Positions 17,721-25,625 of a DNA stretch of 64,000 nt are shown piece by piece. The DNA is taken from the NCBI GenBank assembly GCA_947501635.1, contig CANMWT010000002.1, forward strand, positions 411,092 to 475,091. Reading direction: 5' to 3'. A model generated the notes under the pieces. It saw nothing but the letters and a program-made list of their open reading frames with translations. It ran no database searches and was not told where the DNA came from. Positions within the stretch are counted from its first letter, which is position 1, and every line of letters starts with the position of its first letter. The position numbers and the translations under genes were made by a program. This DNA is from an uncultured Roseobacter sp. (GTDB lineage Bacteria > Pseudomonadota > Alphaproteobacteria > Rhodobacterales > Rhodobacteraceae).

Positions 17721-19046
17721 TCAGGCCGCCGCGTTTTTGTTTGCCGCTTTCTTGGACTTGCGAGGCTTTGGCGTGCTGCTTTCCACCTCAACCGCTTCGG
17801 GCATTGCCTCGTCTTCGCCGCTGTTTGCGTCAATGAAGTCGAGTACCAGCGGGCGGATGTTGCGACGCCAGCTTTTGCCGGCAAAAATACCGTAGTGACC
17901 GGCGCCCTCTTCAAGGTGGTTTGCCTTCTTGTCATCGGGCAGACCGGTACAAAGATCCAGCGCGGCGACGCATTGCCCGGGCGCCGAGATATCGTCTTTC
18001 GATCCTTCAACGGTTTTAACGGCAACGGTCGTGATCTTGCCAATGTCGACTTTCTTGCCCGCGACCACAAATTCGTTTTTTGCAATCTCAAGGTTTTTGA
18101 AAATCCGCTCAACGGTGCTTAGGTAAAACTCTGCCGTCATATCCATCACGGCCAGATACTCGTCATAGAAGCGGTTGTGCTTGTCATGCTCTTGTGCGTC
18201 GCCCTGTGCGACGCGCGTGATCTGGTTCACGAAAGCTTTCGCGTGGGTTTCCATATTCATGGAGATAAACGACGATAGCTGCAGAAGGCCCGGATAGACC
18301 ATCCGCCCAACGCCAGGATACTTAAAGCCGACGCGCTGGATCATCATTTCCTCAAGCTGACCCATAGTCACGCGGCGCCCAAAGTCGGTCACATCCGTGG
18401 GTGTGGCGTCCGGATTGACCGGTCCACCGATCAACGTCAGGCTGCGGGGCTGGGCGTCCGGATCTTCCTCGGCAAGATAGGCCGTCGCTGCAAGGGCGAG
18501 AGGGGCCGGCTGACACACCGCAATAACATGCGTATCAGGGCCCAACTCGCGCAGGAAGTCGACCAGATACAGCGTATAATCCTCGATATCAAACTTGCCG
18601 GCGCTGACGGGAATGTCGCGGGCATTATGCCAGTCGGTGATGTATAGGTCCGCATCGGGTAAGAGGCTGATGACTGTGGAGCGCAGCAGTGTGGCATAGT
18701 GACCCGACATCGGCGCAACCAGCAGCACTTTGCGTTTGGGCGCGGGGCGGTCGGCGACGACAAAATGCAGCAGGTCGCCAAAGTCTTTTTGTACAACGAT
18801 TTCAGTCGAAACAAGGTGATCCTGTGCGTCCTGTGAGGGCACGGGGGGGATATTCCAGTCCGGTTTGACGATCATCCTTTGGAATGTACGCTCAGTTACT
18901 TCGCCCCAAGCGGTCATCCATGAAAAAGCAGGGTTTGGTATTAGCGCAAAGGCAGGATATGATCCCATTGCAAGCGCTGAAGCGCCAAGCCATTGGTTAG
19001 TATTACGGATTGTTTCCATCAGGTCGTACGTCATCATATAACGCAT
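17721..19046 (-). CDS. phaZ: Intracellular poly(3-hydroxybutyrate) depolymerase
   Basis: This 441-residue protein of the intracellular PhaZ family degrades stored polyhydroxyalkanoate to 3-hydroxy acids. The nucleophile is a cysteine in a lipase-box-like motif, AVCQPAPLAL (C178), as known for PhaZa1-type enzymes. Other family markers are LLVAPMSGHYATLLRSTV and YITDWHNARDIP, and a C-terminal catalytic histidine in EGAGHYGIFAGKSWR. The last 30 residues are Lys/Ala/Pro rich (PKPRKSKKAANKNAAA). It is divergent from phaC across a 111-bp promoter region, the classic alphaproteobacterial phaZ-phaC-phaP-phaR layout. Confidence 0.96.
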   Translation of the reverse strand: MRYMMTYDLMETIRNTNQWLGASALAMGSYPAFALIPNPAFSWMTAWGEVTERTFQRMIVKPDWNIPPVPSQDAQDHLVSTEIVVQKDFGDLLHFVVADRPAPKRKVLLVAPMSGHYATLLRSTVISLLPDADLYITDWHNARDIPVSAGKFDIEDYTLYLVDFLRELGPDTHVIAVCQPAPLALAATAYLAEEDPDAQPRSLTLIGGPVNPDATPTDVTDFGRRVTMGQLEEMMIQRVGFKYPGVGRMVYPGLLQLSSFISMNMETHAKAFVNQITRVAQGDAQEHDKHNRFYDEYLAVMDMTAEFYLSTVERIFKNLEIAKNEFVVAGKKVDIGKITTVAVKTVEGSKDDISAPGQCVAALDLCTGLPDDKKANHLEEGAGHYGIFAGKSWRRNIRPLVLDFIDANSGEDEAMPEAVEVESSTPKPRKSKKAANKNAAA

Positions 19047-19119
19047 TGAGGGCGCTCCTTATCAAAAGCCCGGGCATACCGAGACAGTCAGTCGCATCGC
19101 CCCCTGAAAGCCATCGACG

Positions 19120-19140
19120 TAATGCTGCAACTGCAAACAT
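19120..19140 (+). promoter_or_regulatory. PhaR-like TGC-rich site upstream of phaC
   Basis: The sequence TGCTGCAACTGCAA, 18-35 bases before the phaC start, resembles half-sites of the CTGC-N3-GCAG elements seen at phaP and phaR but is not a full match. PhaR binding here is possible only. Confidence 0.4.
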
Positions 19141-19157
19141 AGGGAGGAAAGGTTCGG

Positions 19158-20963
19158 ATGACAACAGAAAGTGACACAAGCGTTGTCCCGAGTGGTGAAA
19201 CTCTTGAGAAAATGACACAGAATCTCAAGAAAGTTGAAGAACTCTCAGAGCGCCTTCAGCGCGTGCTTGTAAACAAGCAAGGACACAATCCAGCACTCGA
19301 CGGGCCGAATCAAGAATTGTTCGGCCGTGCCGCTCAGGCGTATTGGGCGGAGATGGTGAACAACCCCGCCAAGATCGTAGAGCACCAGATGTCTTACTGG
19401 GCGGATACAATGAAACATTTCGTGGATGCCCAGCATACATTGTCCAAAGGCAAAATAGCGGCGCCCCAGAATCCCGGACCCTCTGACAGAAGGTTTTCCA
19501 ACCCGCTTTGGGATACGCATCCGTATTTCAACTACATTAAACAGCAGTACCTTATTAATGCAGAGGCGCTGTCAAATGCGGTAGAAGGTGTGACGCATCT
19601 TGATCCGATTGAGAAAAACCGCCTGAGCTACTTTGCCAAGCAGATCATCGATATGATGTCGCCCACGAACTTTCTGGCGACCAATCCCGATGCGCTGGAA
19701 AAAGCGATCGAAACGGAAGGCCAGTCGCTGGTGCAGGGGCTTGAGAACCTCATCAGCGATCTTGAAGCCAACCGCGGTGAGATGGTTGTCAGGCTGGCAG
19801 ATGAAAAAGCGTTCGAGCTGGGCAAGAACATCGCCACGACACCCGGCAAGGTAGTCTATCGCAACCGCATGATGGAGTTGGTGCAATACGAGCCGACGAC
19901 AGAAGAGGTGTACCGGACGCCTGTCATTATCTATCCGCCGTGGATCAACAAATACTATATTCTGGACCTCAAGCCTCAGAACAGTCTGGTCAAATGGCTG
20001 GTCGAGCAGGGGCATACCGTCTTTATCGTATCATGGGTCAATCCCGATCCCACTTACCGCGACATAGGAATGGAGGACTACATCAAAGACGGCTATCTGG
20101 CTGCCCTGCGCGAAGTCAAAGAGATCACCGGTGAAAAGCAGGTCAATGCGGTTGGTTACTGTATTGCCGGGACAACCCTTGCGCTGACGTTGTCCTTGCT
20201 CAAGCAGCAGGGCGACAAGTCGATCAAATCCGCCACCTTCTTTACAGCGCTCACGGACTTCTCTGATCAGGGCGAGTTCACGCCCTTCCTGACCGATGAC
20301 TTCATTGATGGCATTGAAGCTGAAATCGACGACAAGGGCGTTTTGCCGTCCGTCATCATGGCGCGCACCTTTTCCTTCCTGCGCTCCAACGACCTGATTT
20401 ATGGCCCCGCGATCAAGAGCTACATGATGGGACAGACGCCACCCGCGTTTGATCTTCTCTATTGGAACGGCGACGGGGCCAACCTCCCCGGCAAGATGGC
20501 GCGGCAATACCTGCGTGGGCTTTGTCAGCGCAACGAACTGGCAGACGGAGGCTTTGAACTGATGGGGCATAAGCTCAAGTTGTCCGACGTGACGGTACCG
20601 ATCTGTGCCGTGGCCTGCGAGACCGACCATATAGCGGCGTGGAAAGACAGCTACCGCGGCATCCAGCAGATGGGTTCGAAAGACAAAACATTTGTAATGA
20701 CTGAATCCGGCCATATCGCCGGTATCGTGAATCCGCCGACCAAAAACAAATACGGGCACTACACAAACTCCGACATGAAGCTTGACTACAAAGACTGGCA
20801 ATCCAGCGCGGATTTCCACGAAGGGTCCTGGTGGCCGCTGTGGGGCAACTGGCTGAAAAAGCGGTCCGGCCGCAAGGTAAAGGCCCGTATTCCCGGTGAT
20901 TCGACGCATCCGGTGCTTTGTGAAGCTCCCGGCACCTATGTTGCGTTGAAGGCAACTCTCTGA
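19158..20963 (+). CDS. phaC: Class I poly(3-hydroxyalkanoate) synthase
   Basis: This 601-residue class I synthase polymerises (R)-3-hydroxybutyryl-CoA at the granule surface. The catalytic cysteine is about residue 335 in the lipase-like box GYCIAG; the aspartate is in ACETDHIAAW (near 490) and the histidine in ESGHIAGIVNPP (near 518). The N-terminal PhaC_N domain and the conserved NPLWDTHPYFNYIKQQYL and WINKYYILDL blocks are present. Length fits class I. AGGGAGGAA lies upstream. It is followed by phaP, with an unusual perfect inverted repeat in between. Confidence 0.98.
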   Translation: MTTESDTSVVPSGETLEKMTQNLKKVEELSERLQRVLVNKQGHNPALDGPNQELFGRAAQAYWAEMVNNPAKIVEHQMSYWADTMKHFVDAQHTLSKGKIAAPQNPGPSDRRFSNPLWDTHPYFNYIKQQYLINAEALSNAVEGVTHLDPIEKNRLSYFAKQIIDMMSPTNFLATNPDALEKAIETEGQSLVQGLENLISDLEANRGEMVVRLADEKAFELGKNIATTPGKVVYRNRMMELVQYEPTTEEVYRTPVIIYPPWINKYYILDLKPQNSLVKWLVEQGHTVFIVSWVNPDPTYRDIGMEDYIKDGYLAALREVKEITGEKQVNAVGYCIAGTTLALTLSLLKQQGDKSIKSATFFTALTDFSDQGEFTPFLTDDFIDGIEAEIDDKGVLPSVIMARTFSFLRSNDLIYGPAIKSYMMGQTPPAFDLLYWNGDGANLPGKMARQYLRGLCQRNELADGGFELMGHKLKLSDVTVPICAVACETDHIAAWKDSYRGIQQMGSKDKTFVMTESGHIAGIVNPPTKNKYGHYTNSDMKLDYKDWQSSADFHEGSWWPLWGNWLKKRSGRKVKARIPGDSTHPVLCEAPGTYVALKATL

Positions 20964-20975
20964 AAAACAATGCAA

Positions 20976-21013
20976 TTCTGCACTGCAGCATTTTTTTGTG
21001 CTGCAGTGCAGAA
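20976..21013 (+). promoter_or_regulatory. Perfect 15-bp inverted repeat with two PhaR-type operators
   Basis: The arms TTCTGCACTGCAGCA and TGCTGCAGTGCAGAA are exact complements around an eight-base T-rich loop, 13 bases past the phaC stop. Each arm holds a full CTGC-N3-GCAG site (20978-20988 and 21001-21011), the element bound by PhaR in Paracoccus. The structure could also act as an RNA hairpin that ends or shields the phaC message. Confidence 0.8.
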
Positions 21014-21019
21014 AAATGC

Positions 21020-21048
21020 TTGCAATGCCGCACTGCAGCATCTATATA
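21020..21048 (+). promoter_or_regulatory. phaP promoter with PhaR-like operator in the spacer
   Basis: A -35-like TTGCAA (21020-21025) and -10-like TATATA (21043-21048) are 17 bases apart. The spacer holds CCGCACTGCAG (21028-21038), one base off CTGC-N3-GCAG. A repressor bound there would block RNA polymerase, fitting PhaR control of phasin. Confidence 0.65.
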
Positions 21049-21104
21049 TTTTCCAGACGCAACGAACCGGGATGATCTCGGAAGGCGACGAAAGGAAAAA
21101 GACT

Positions 21105-21551
21105 ATGGCAAAGACACCTGACATGACCGCAATGTTCAAAGACGTTATGGGCTCGTTCCCAGTAGATGCATCCGCATTTGAAGACGCGTTCAAAACATCC
21201 GCGACTCTGAACGAGAAACTCTCCGCTGTTGCACTGACAGCCGCTGAGAAATCCACAGATATTTCGAGCAAGTGGGCTCAGGAAACACTCGCCAAGCTGG
21301 CTGAGATGTCCAAAGCAAAAGCAGAGCCTGCAGACTACGCAAAAGCAGTAACAGACTTCGCTTCCGCTTATTCTGAATCCGCTGCAGAGCACATGGCCGC
21401 TTTCGCCGAAATCGCGAAAAAAGCACAGATGGACACTGTTGAGCTGATGATGGCCGCAGGCAAAGACATGAGCGAAGACGCACAGGCCGCCGTTAAGAAA
21501 GCGACCAACGAAGCGACTGCCGCTGTCAAGAAAGCTGCGAAATCCAGCTAA
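21105..21551 (+). CDS. phaP: Phasin, PHB granule-associated protein
   Basis: This 148-residue, Ala/Lys/Glu-rich, almost wholly helical protein belongs to the phasin family (MAKTPDMTAMFKDVMGSFPVDASAFEDAFKTSATLNEKLSAVAL...). Phasins coat polyhydroxybutyrate granules and set their size. The C-terminus VKKATNEATAAVKKAAKSS is a lysine-rich repeat-like tail. AAAGGAAAAAG precedes the ATG; an earlier open frame reads through the operator region and was rejected. The gene has its own promoter with PhaR-like operators and a strong terminator, which fits its expected very high but repressible expression. Confidence 0.95.
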   Translation: MAKTPDMTAMFKDVMGSFPVDASAFEDAFKTSATLNEKLSAVALTAAEKSTDISSKWAQETLAKLAEMSKAKAEPADYAKAVTDFASAYSESAAEHMAAFAEIAKKAQMDTVELMMAAGKDMSEDAQAAVKKATNEATAAVKKAAKSS

Positions 21552-21601
21552 GATGGGTATCTCATTTGCGCCAGATCCTCCCTGACAGGCGCAATGATAC
21601 G

Positions 21602-21635
21602 AGGGCGGGCTTGCAAAAGCTCGCCCTTTCTTTTT
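21602..21635 (+). terminator. Rho-independent terminator of phaP
   Basis: An 11-bp stem (AGGGCGGGCTT/AAGCTCGCCCT, one G-U pair, loop GCAA) is followed by TTCTTTTT. It isolates phaP from phaR. Confidence 0.9.
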
Positions 21636-21652
21636 GGTGACCAATAGCTTAA

Positions 21653-21665
21653 GCTGCAATGCAGC
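21653..21665 (+). promoter_or_regulatory. PhaR operator upstream of phaR (autoregulation)
   Basis: GCTGCAATGCAGC is a perfect palindrome containing CTGC-N3-GCAG, 23 bases before the phaR start. This is the expected place for PhaR to repress its own gene. Confidence 0.75.
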
Positions 21666-21687
21666 GCTAATTTTTGGGAGGAACCCC

Positions 21688-22257
21688 GTGGCTGAAAAAC
21701 AAACCCCATTGCTTATCAAGCGCTATGCCAGCCGCCGGTTGTACAACACCGAGACGAGCGACTACGTAACACTCGAAGATATCGCCGGTTTCATCCGCGA
21801 AGGCCGTGAAGTTCAGATCGTTGATCTGAAATCTGGCGACGATCTGACCCGCCAGTATCTTCTTCAAATCATTGCAGAGCATGAAAGCCGCGGCGAAAAT
21901 GTACTGCCCGTGGATGTGCTGAATGATCTGGTGCGCAGCTATATGACACCCGGTGCCAGCGTGGTGCCACAGTTCCTGCAAGCCTCGTTTGAGATGCTGC
22001 GAAACGGGCAAAGCCAGATGATGGATCAGATGACCGCGATCAACCCGATGGCCAAGATGCCCGGGTTTGAAATGATGCAAGCGCAGCAAAAAGCCTTCAT
22101 GAAGGCGATGACGGGTGGTCTGGCAACACCATCCGGCTGGGCCAGCCAAGAAGAGACCGAAGCAGAAGAAGCAGCACCAGCAGAGGCGGGCGAAGACCTG
22201 GACTCGATCAAGCAGCAGCTCTCAGATCTGCAAGACAAGCTTTCCAAGCTCAAATAA
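21688..22257 (+). CDS. phaR: Polyhydroxyalkanoate synthesis repressor PhaR
   Basis: This 189-residue PhaR binds DNA with its N-terminal domain (LLIKRYASRRLYNTETSDYVTLEDIAGFIREGREVQIVDLKSGDDLTRQYLLQII) and binds PHB granules with the rest, which relieves repression of phaP and of itself when polymer accumulates. The C-terminus is acidic, then ends in a coiled coil, SIKQQLSDLQDKLSKLK. The start is the GTG at 21688 with GGGAGG before it; an upstream ATG in frame lacks such a site and lies over the operator. It converges on the FAD oxidase gene, nine bases apart. Confidence 0.97.
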   Translation: MAEKQTPLLIKRYASRRLYNTETSDYVTLEDIAGFIREGREVQIVDLKSGDDLTRQYLLQIIAEHESRGENVLPVDVLNDLVRSYMTPGASVVPQFLQASFEMLRNGQSQMMDQMTAINPMAKMPGFEMMQAQQKAFMKAMTGGLATPSGWASQEETEAEEAAPAEAGEDLDSIKQQLSDLQDKLSKLK

Positions 22258-22266
22258 CCAGAGCCG

Positions 22267-23574
22267 TCACAGCCCGATGCGGTCGCGCATGGCGTACCAG
22301 GTCATTGCGAGGATCAAAAGCGGTGTGCGCAATGCGCCGCCACCCGGAAACGCCGGCGTTGGGACACAGCCCATCAGGTCAAACCCGTCGTCCTGACCTT
22401 CGATCGCCTGCGCCATCAACAGTCCCGCGTGCGTGGCGGTGCCAACCCCGTGACCAGAGTAGCCTGAGGCAGACAATACATTGGGCGCTACGCGCGCCAA
22501 ATAGGGAAACCGCTTCATCGTGATGCCCAAAGTACCGCCCCAGGCGTAGTCAATACGCACATCTTTAAGGTGTGGAAAAACGATCTGCATGGGTTTGCGC
22601 ACAACCGCCGCGATGTCTTTGGGGAATTTGTAGCCATAGCTCTCGCCCCCGCCAAAGAGCAACCGGCCGTCCTGCGAAAGCCTGAAATAGTTTACCACAA
22701 AGCGGCTGTCTGCCACTGCAACGTCTTGGGTCAAAACCTCTTTGGTACGCTCCCCGAGTGGCTCAGTCGCCACGATGAAGTTGTTGATCGGCATGACCCG
22801 CGATGTCACCGTCGGCGCGAGGCCCGACAGGTACCCGTTGCAGGCCAGAACAACATGATCTGCCACCACTTTCGCGTCTCGTGTTTCGACCGTGACGGTG
22901 CTGCCGTGGGTGAGCTTGGTAACCCGCGCGTCTTCGTAGATATCAACACCTGCAGCGCGCGCCGCCCGTGCGAGACCAAGAGCATAGGCCAGCGGATGCA
23001 GGTGCCCGGCCCCTTTGTCCAAAGCGCCGCCCTTGTAGTCGGGCGAGGGGCAAAGCGCAAAAAAAGCATCCTCGCTCAGTGGTTCGACGTCGGCGTAGTC
23101 GTATCTCTTTTGCAGGTGTTCAGCATACTCATGCAGCGCCCCCGCCTCGTTCCGGTTTGACCCGGTCCAGGCGATGCCGGGCTTGAGGTGACAGTCGATG
23201 TCGTGCTTTGACACCAGACTGCGCACAAGCGCCTTGGCCTCTTCGCCCATGTCCCACAGCGCACGCGCGCGGGTGTCCCCGACCATCTTTTCCAACCCGA
23301 TCTGATCGACGCGTTGGCCACTGCCCAACTGCCCGCCATTGCGGCCGGAGGCGCCAAACCCCACGCGTTGCGCTTCCAACAGCACCACGCGCCGTCCTGC
23401 CTGCGCAAGGTGCAACGCCGCAGACAGGCCAGTGTAGCCGGCACCGACAATGCAGACATCCGCGCGCAGCTCGCCCGCCGGCGCAGGCAGAGGGTCAAGA
23501 GGCGTCGTCGTTGCTGCGTACCAGCTTTGCGGGTAGGCCCCGCGCTGGTCATTGGCATAAAGCAAATCCATCAT
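22267..23574 (-). CDS. puuB: FAD-dependent amine oxidase, PuuB/OrdL type
   Basis: This 435-residue DAO-family flavoprotein has the Rossmann motif VCIVGAGYTGLSAALHLAQAG at about residues 40-60 and the GASGRNGGQLGSGQR segment typical of gamma-glutamylputrescine oxidase (PuuB/OrdL). Such enzymes oxidise gamma-glutamylputrescine or similar glutamylated amines to the aldehyde, H2O2 and ammonia. The C-terminal FAD-binding GYSGHGVGTATHAG is present. It is the last gene of the minus-strand cluster, 12 bases after the glutamine-synthetase-like gene. Naming as puuB is by family and context; the true amine substrate is unknown. Confidence 0.85.
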   Translation of the reverse strand: MMDLLYANDQRGAYPQSWYAATTTPLDPLPAPAGELRADVCIVGAGYTGLSAALHLAQAGRRVVLLEAQRVGFGASGRNGGQLGSGQRVDQIGLEKMVGDTRARALWDMGEEAKALVRSLVSKHDIDCHLKPGIAWTGSNRNEAGALHEYAEHLQKRYDYADVEPLSEDAFFALCPSPDYKGGALDKGAGHLHPLAYALGLARAARAAGVDIYEDARVTKLTHGSTVTVETRDAKVVADHVVLACNGYLSGLAPTVTSRVMPINNFIVATEPLGERTKEVLTQDVAVADSRFVVNYFRLSQDGRLLFGGGESYGYKFPKDIAAVVRKPMQIVFPHLKDVRIDYAWGGTLGITMKRFPYLARVAPNVLSASGYSGHGVGTATHAGLLMAQAIEGQDDGFDLMGCVPTPAFPGGGALRTPLLILAMTWYAMRDRIGL

Positions 23575-23586
23575 GGCAAGCAGCGC

Positions 23587-24945
23587 TCAGACGTTCATCA
23601 GCAGGTGCTCGCGTTCCCATGGCGAAATCACCTGCAAGAACTCGTCATATTCGGCACGTTTCACAATCGAATAGACGCGGGCAAAGTCGTGACCCAGCAC
23701 TTGATGCAGCGCGGTTGCCTCATCGAACATATTCAGCGCGGTGCCCAAAACGCGCGGAATGTCCCCCTCGCCATCATAGGCGTCGCCCTTGAACTCCGGC
23801 TGGGGCTCTTCTGCGCGCGTCATCCCCAGATAACCACAGGCAAGACTGGCGGCGATCCCAAGATAGGGGTTGCAATCCATACCGGCCAAGCGGTTTTCGA
23901 CCCGACGCGCGGCCGGGCTCGATATGGGAATACGGATACCTGTCGTGCGATTGTCGCGACCCCAGTTCAGGTTGATCGGCGCGGCGTGATCCTTGACGTA
24001 GCGGCGGTAGCTGTTGACGTAAGGTGCAATCACAGCCAACGCGTCGGGCATATGGTTTTGCAGGCCTGCGATAAAATGCCGGAAGGCGTCTGTCTCGCCG
24101 CCATCCTGTGCGGAAAACACATTGCGACCGGTTTCAACATCCAGCACCGAATGGTGAATATGCATCGCGCTGCCGGGCTCGTCTTCGATGGGTTTGGCCA
24201 TGAAAGTTGCAAAGCAGTCATGGCGCAACGCGGCTTCGCGGATAAGACGTTTAAAGTAGAAAACCTCGTCTGCCAGTTTGACGGGGTCGCCATGCAGCAG
24301 GTTGATCTCAAGCTGGCCCGCGCCACCTTCTTGGGTGATCCCATCGATCTCAAAACCCTGCGCCTCGGCAAAGTCGTAGATATCGTCAATCACGGGGCCA
24401 TATTCGTCGACTGCGGTCATCGAATAGGCTTGTCGCGCAGCCGCCGGCCGACCAGAGCGCCCCATCATCGGCTTGATCTCATGTGCTGGATCAATGTTGC
24501 GCGCGACCAGAAAAAACTCCATCTCAGGGGCAACCACGGGCTCCCACCCTTTGTCGCGGTACAGCTCGCACACCCTTTTAAGCACATTGCGCGGGCTGAA
24601 CGGAACCGGCGTGTCATTGCGGTCATAAGCGTCATGGATCACCTGCAACGTCCAGTCGGCCGTCCACGGCGCGGCGGTTGCGGTCTGCATGTCCGGTTTG
24701 AGGATCATGTCCTTTTCGATGAAGCCATCGTCGCCCGCAGCTTCCCCCCAGTCGCCTGTGATGGTCTGGTAGAAGATGCTGTCGGGCAGATGGAAATAGT
24801 CCTGCCGCGCAAACTTCGATGCAGGCACCGCCTTGCCACGCGCAATGCCCGGTAAATCAGAGATGATGCACTCTACTTCGTCCAATCGCCGCCCGGCGAG
24901 GTAGGTCTGCGCGGCTTGCGGAAGTTTCTGCGTCCAATCGGCCAT
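23587..24945 (-). CDS. puuA: Glutamine synthetase family ligase, PuuA-like, copy 2
   Basis: This 452-residue enzyme has the glutamine synthetase fold. Key blocks are VAPEMEFFLV (active-site Glu), EGGAGQLEINLLHGDP, the ATP-site GSAMHIHHSVLD and the NRTTGIRIPISSPAARRVENRLAGMDCNPYL segment. In PuuA-type enzymes this machinery ligates glutamate to putrescine or another amine instead of ammonia. It is preceded by the amidotransferase gene (TGATG overlap) and followed by the oxidase. The regulatory adenylylation site of classic GlnA was not seen. The preferred amine cannot be read from sequence. Confidence 0.88.
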   Translation of the reverse strand: MADWTQKLPQAAQTYLAGRRLDEVECIISDLPGIARGKAVPASKFARQDYFHLPDSIFYQTITGDWGEAAGDDGFIEKDMILKPDMQTATAAPWTADWTLQVIHDAYDRNDTPVPFSPRNVLKRVCELYRDKGWEPVVAPEMEFFLVARNIDPAHEIKPMMGRSGRPAAARQAYSMTAVDEYGPVIDDIYDFAEAQGFEIDGITQEGGAGQLEINLLHGDPVKLADEVFYFKRLIREAALRHDCFATFMAKPIEDEPGSAMHIHHSVLDVETGRNVFSAQDGGETDAFRHFIAGLQNHMPDALAVIAPYVNSYRRYVKDHAAPINLNWGRDNRTTGIRIPISSPAARRVENRLAGMDCNPYLGIAASLACGYLGMTRAEEPQPEFKGDAYDGEGDIPRVLGTALNMFDEATALHQVLGHDFARVYSIVKRAEYDEFLQVISPWEREHLLMNV

Positions 24946-25622
24946 CAGGCCCTCTCTTTCTTGAAAAACTCAGCCATGATCTTGGCGATTTCCATTCGAT
25001 CGTCCTTTTGATCCAGTTTGCGCCGTGCCTGCGCCAAAAGCGTCTCAGGCACCACACCTGCGCCACGGGTCTCGATCAGGTTTTCGATAAACTCCGCGCC
25101 GTATTCCGGGTGTGGCTGGATCGTCCAGATGCGGTCGCCATAAAGAAGGCCTGCGTTCTCGCAAAAGTCTGTGCTGGCAAAGACCTCGGCGCTCTCAGGA
25201 CGTTCTACCACCTGATCCTGATGCCAAGCGTTGATTGCATAGGTGCGGCCGTTCATGTGGTAATCCGTCAAGCCGACCGACCAGCCATTCGCAAACTTTT
25301 CCACGCGCCCGCCCATGGCCTGCGCGATGACCTGATGGCCAAAGCATACGCCAATCATCGGCACGCCCGCGTCAAAACAGTCCCGCACAAAGTCTTCAAG
25401 CGGTGGTATCCAGTCGTGCGGCTCGTATGCGCCATGCTTGGAGCCGGTGATGAGCCAACCGTCTGCGGCATCGACGCTGTCAGGAAAGACACCATCCACC
25501 ACGTTCCACGCGGTCACTTCAAACCCGTGCCCGTCCAACAGCCGCTCAAAATAGCGGTCATAGGTGCCGTTATGCAATACATTGTCCGGCGGATGGCCGG
25601 TATTCAGGATGCCGATCTTCAT
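24945..25622 (-). CDS. Class I glutamine amidotransferase-like hydrolase
   Basis: This 225-residue class I GATase has the nucleophile C93 in GVCFGHQVIAQAMGG, the catalytic His-Glu in QPHPEYG near 170, and an oxyanion GSKHGAYE segment. It lies between two PuuA-like ligases. By analogy with PuuD it could hydrolyse a gamma-glutamyl intermediate such as gamma-glutamyl-GABA, but it resembles the GMP-synthase-like GATase group rather than the PuuD group, so transfer of the name is not justified. It overlaps the downstream ligase by one base (TGATG). Confidence 0.85.
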   Translation of the reverse strand: MKIGILNTGHPPDNVLHNGTYDRYFERLLDGHGFEVTAWNVVDGVFPDSVDAADGWLITGSKHGAYEPHDWIPPLEDFVRDCFDAGVPMIGVCFGHQVIAQAMGGRVEKFANGWSVGLTDYHMNGRTYAINAWHQDQVVERPESAEVFASTDFCENAGLLYGDRIWTIQPHPEYGAEFIENLIETRGAGVVPETLLAQARRKLDQKDDRMEIAKIMAEFFKKERA

Positions 25623-25625
25623 AGC

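Noticed and set aside
23314..24855. Long plus-strand open frame (513 codons) opposite the PuuA-like and oxidase genes
   Set aside because: It mirrors well-recognised minus-strand genes, has no family match in its translation, and its composition (Arg, His, Val, Gly rich) is that of an antisense frame in GC-rich DNA.
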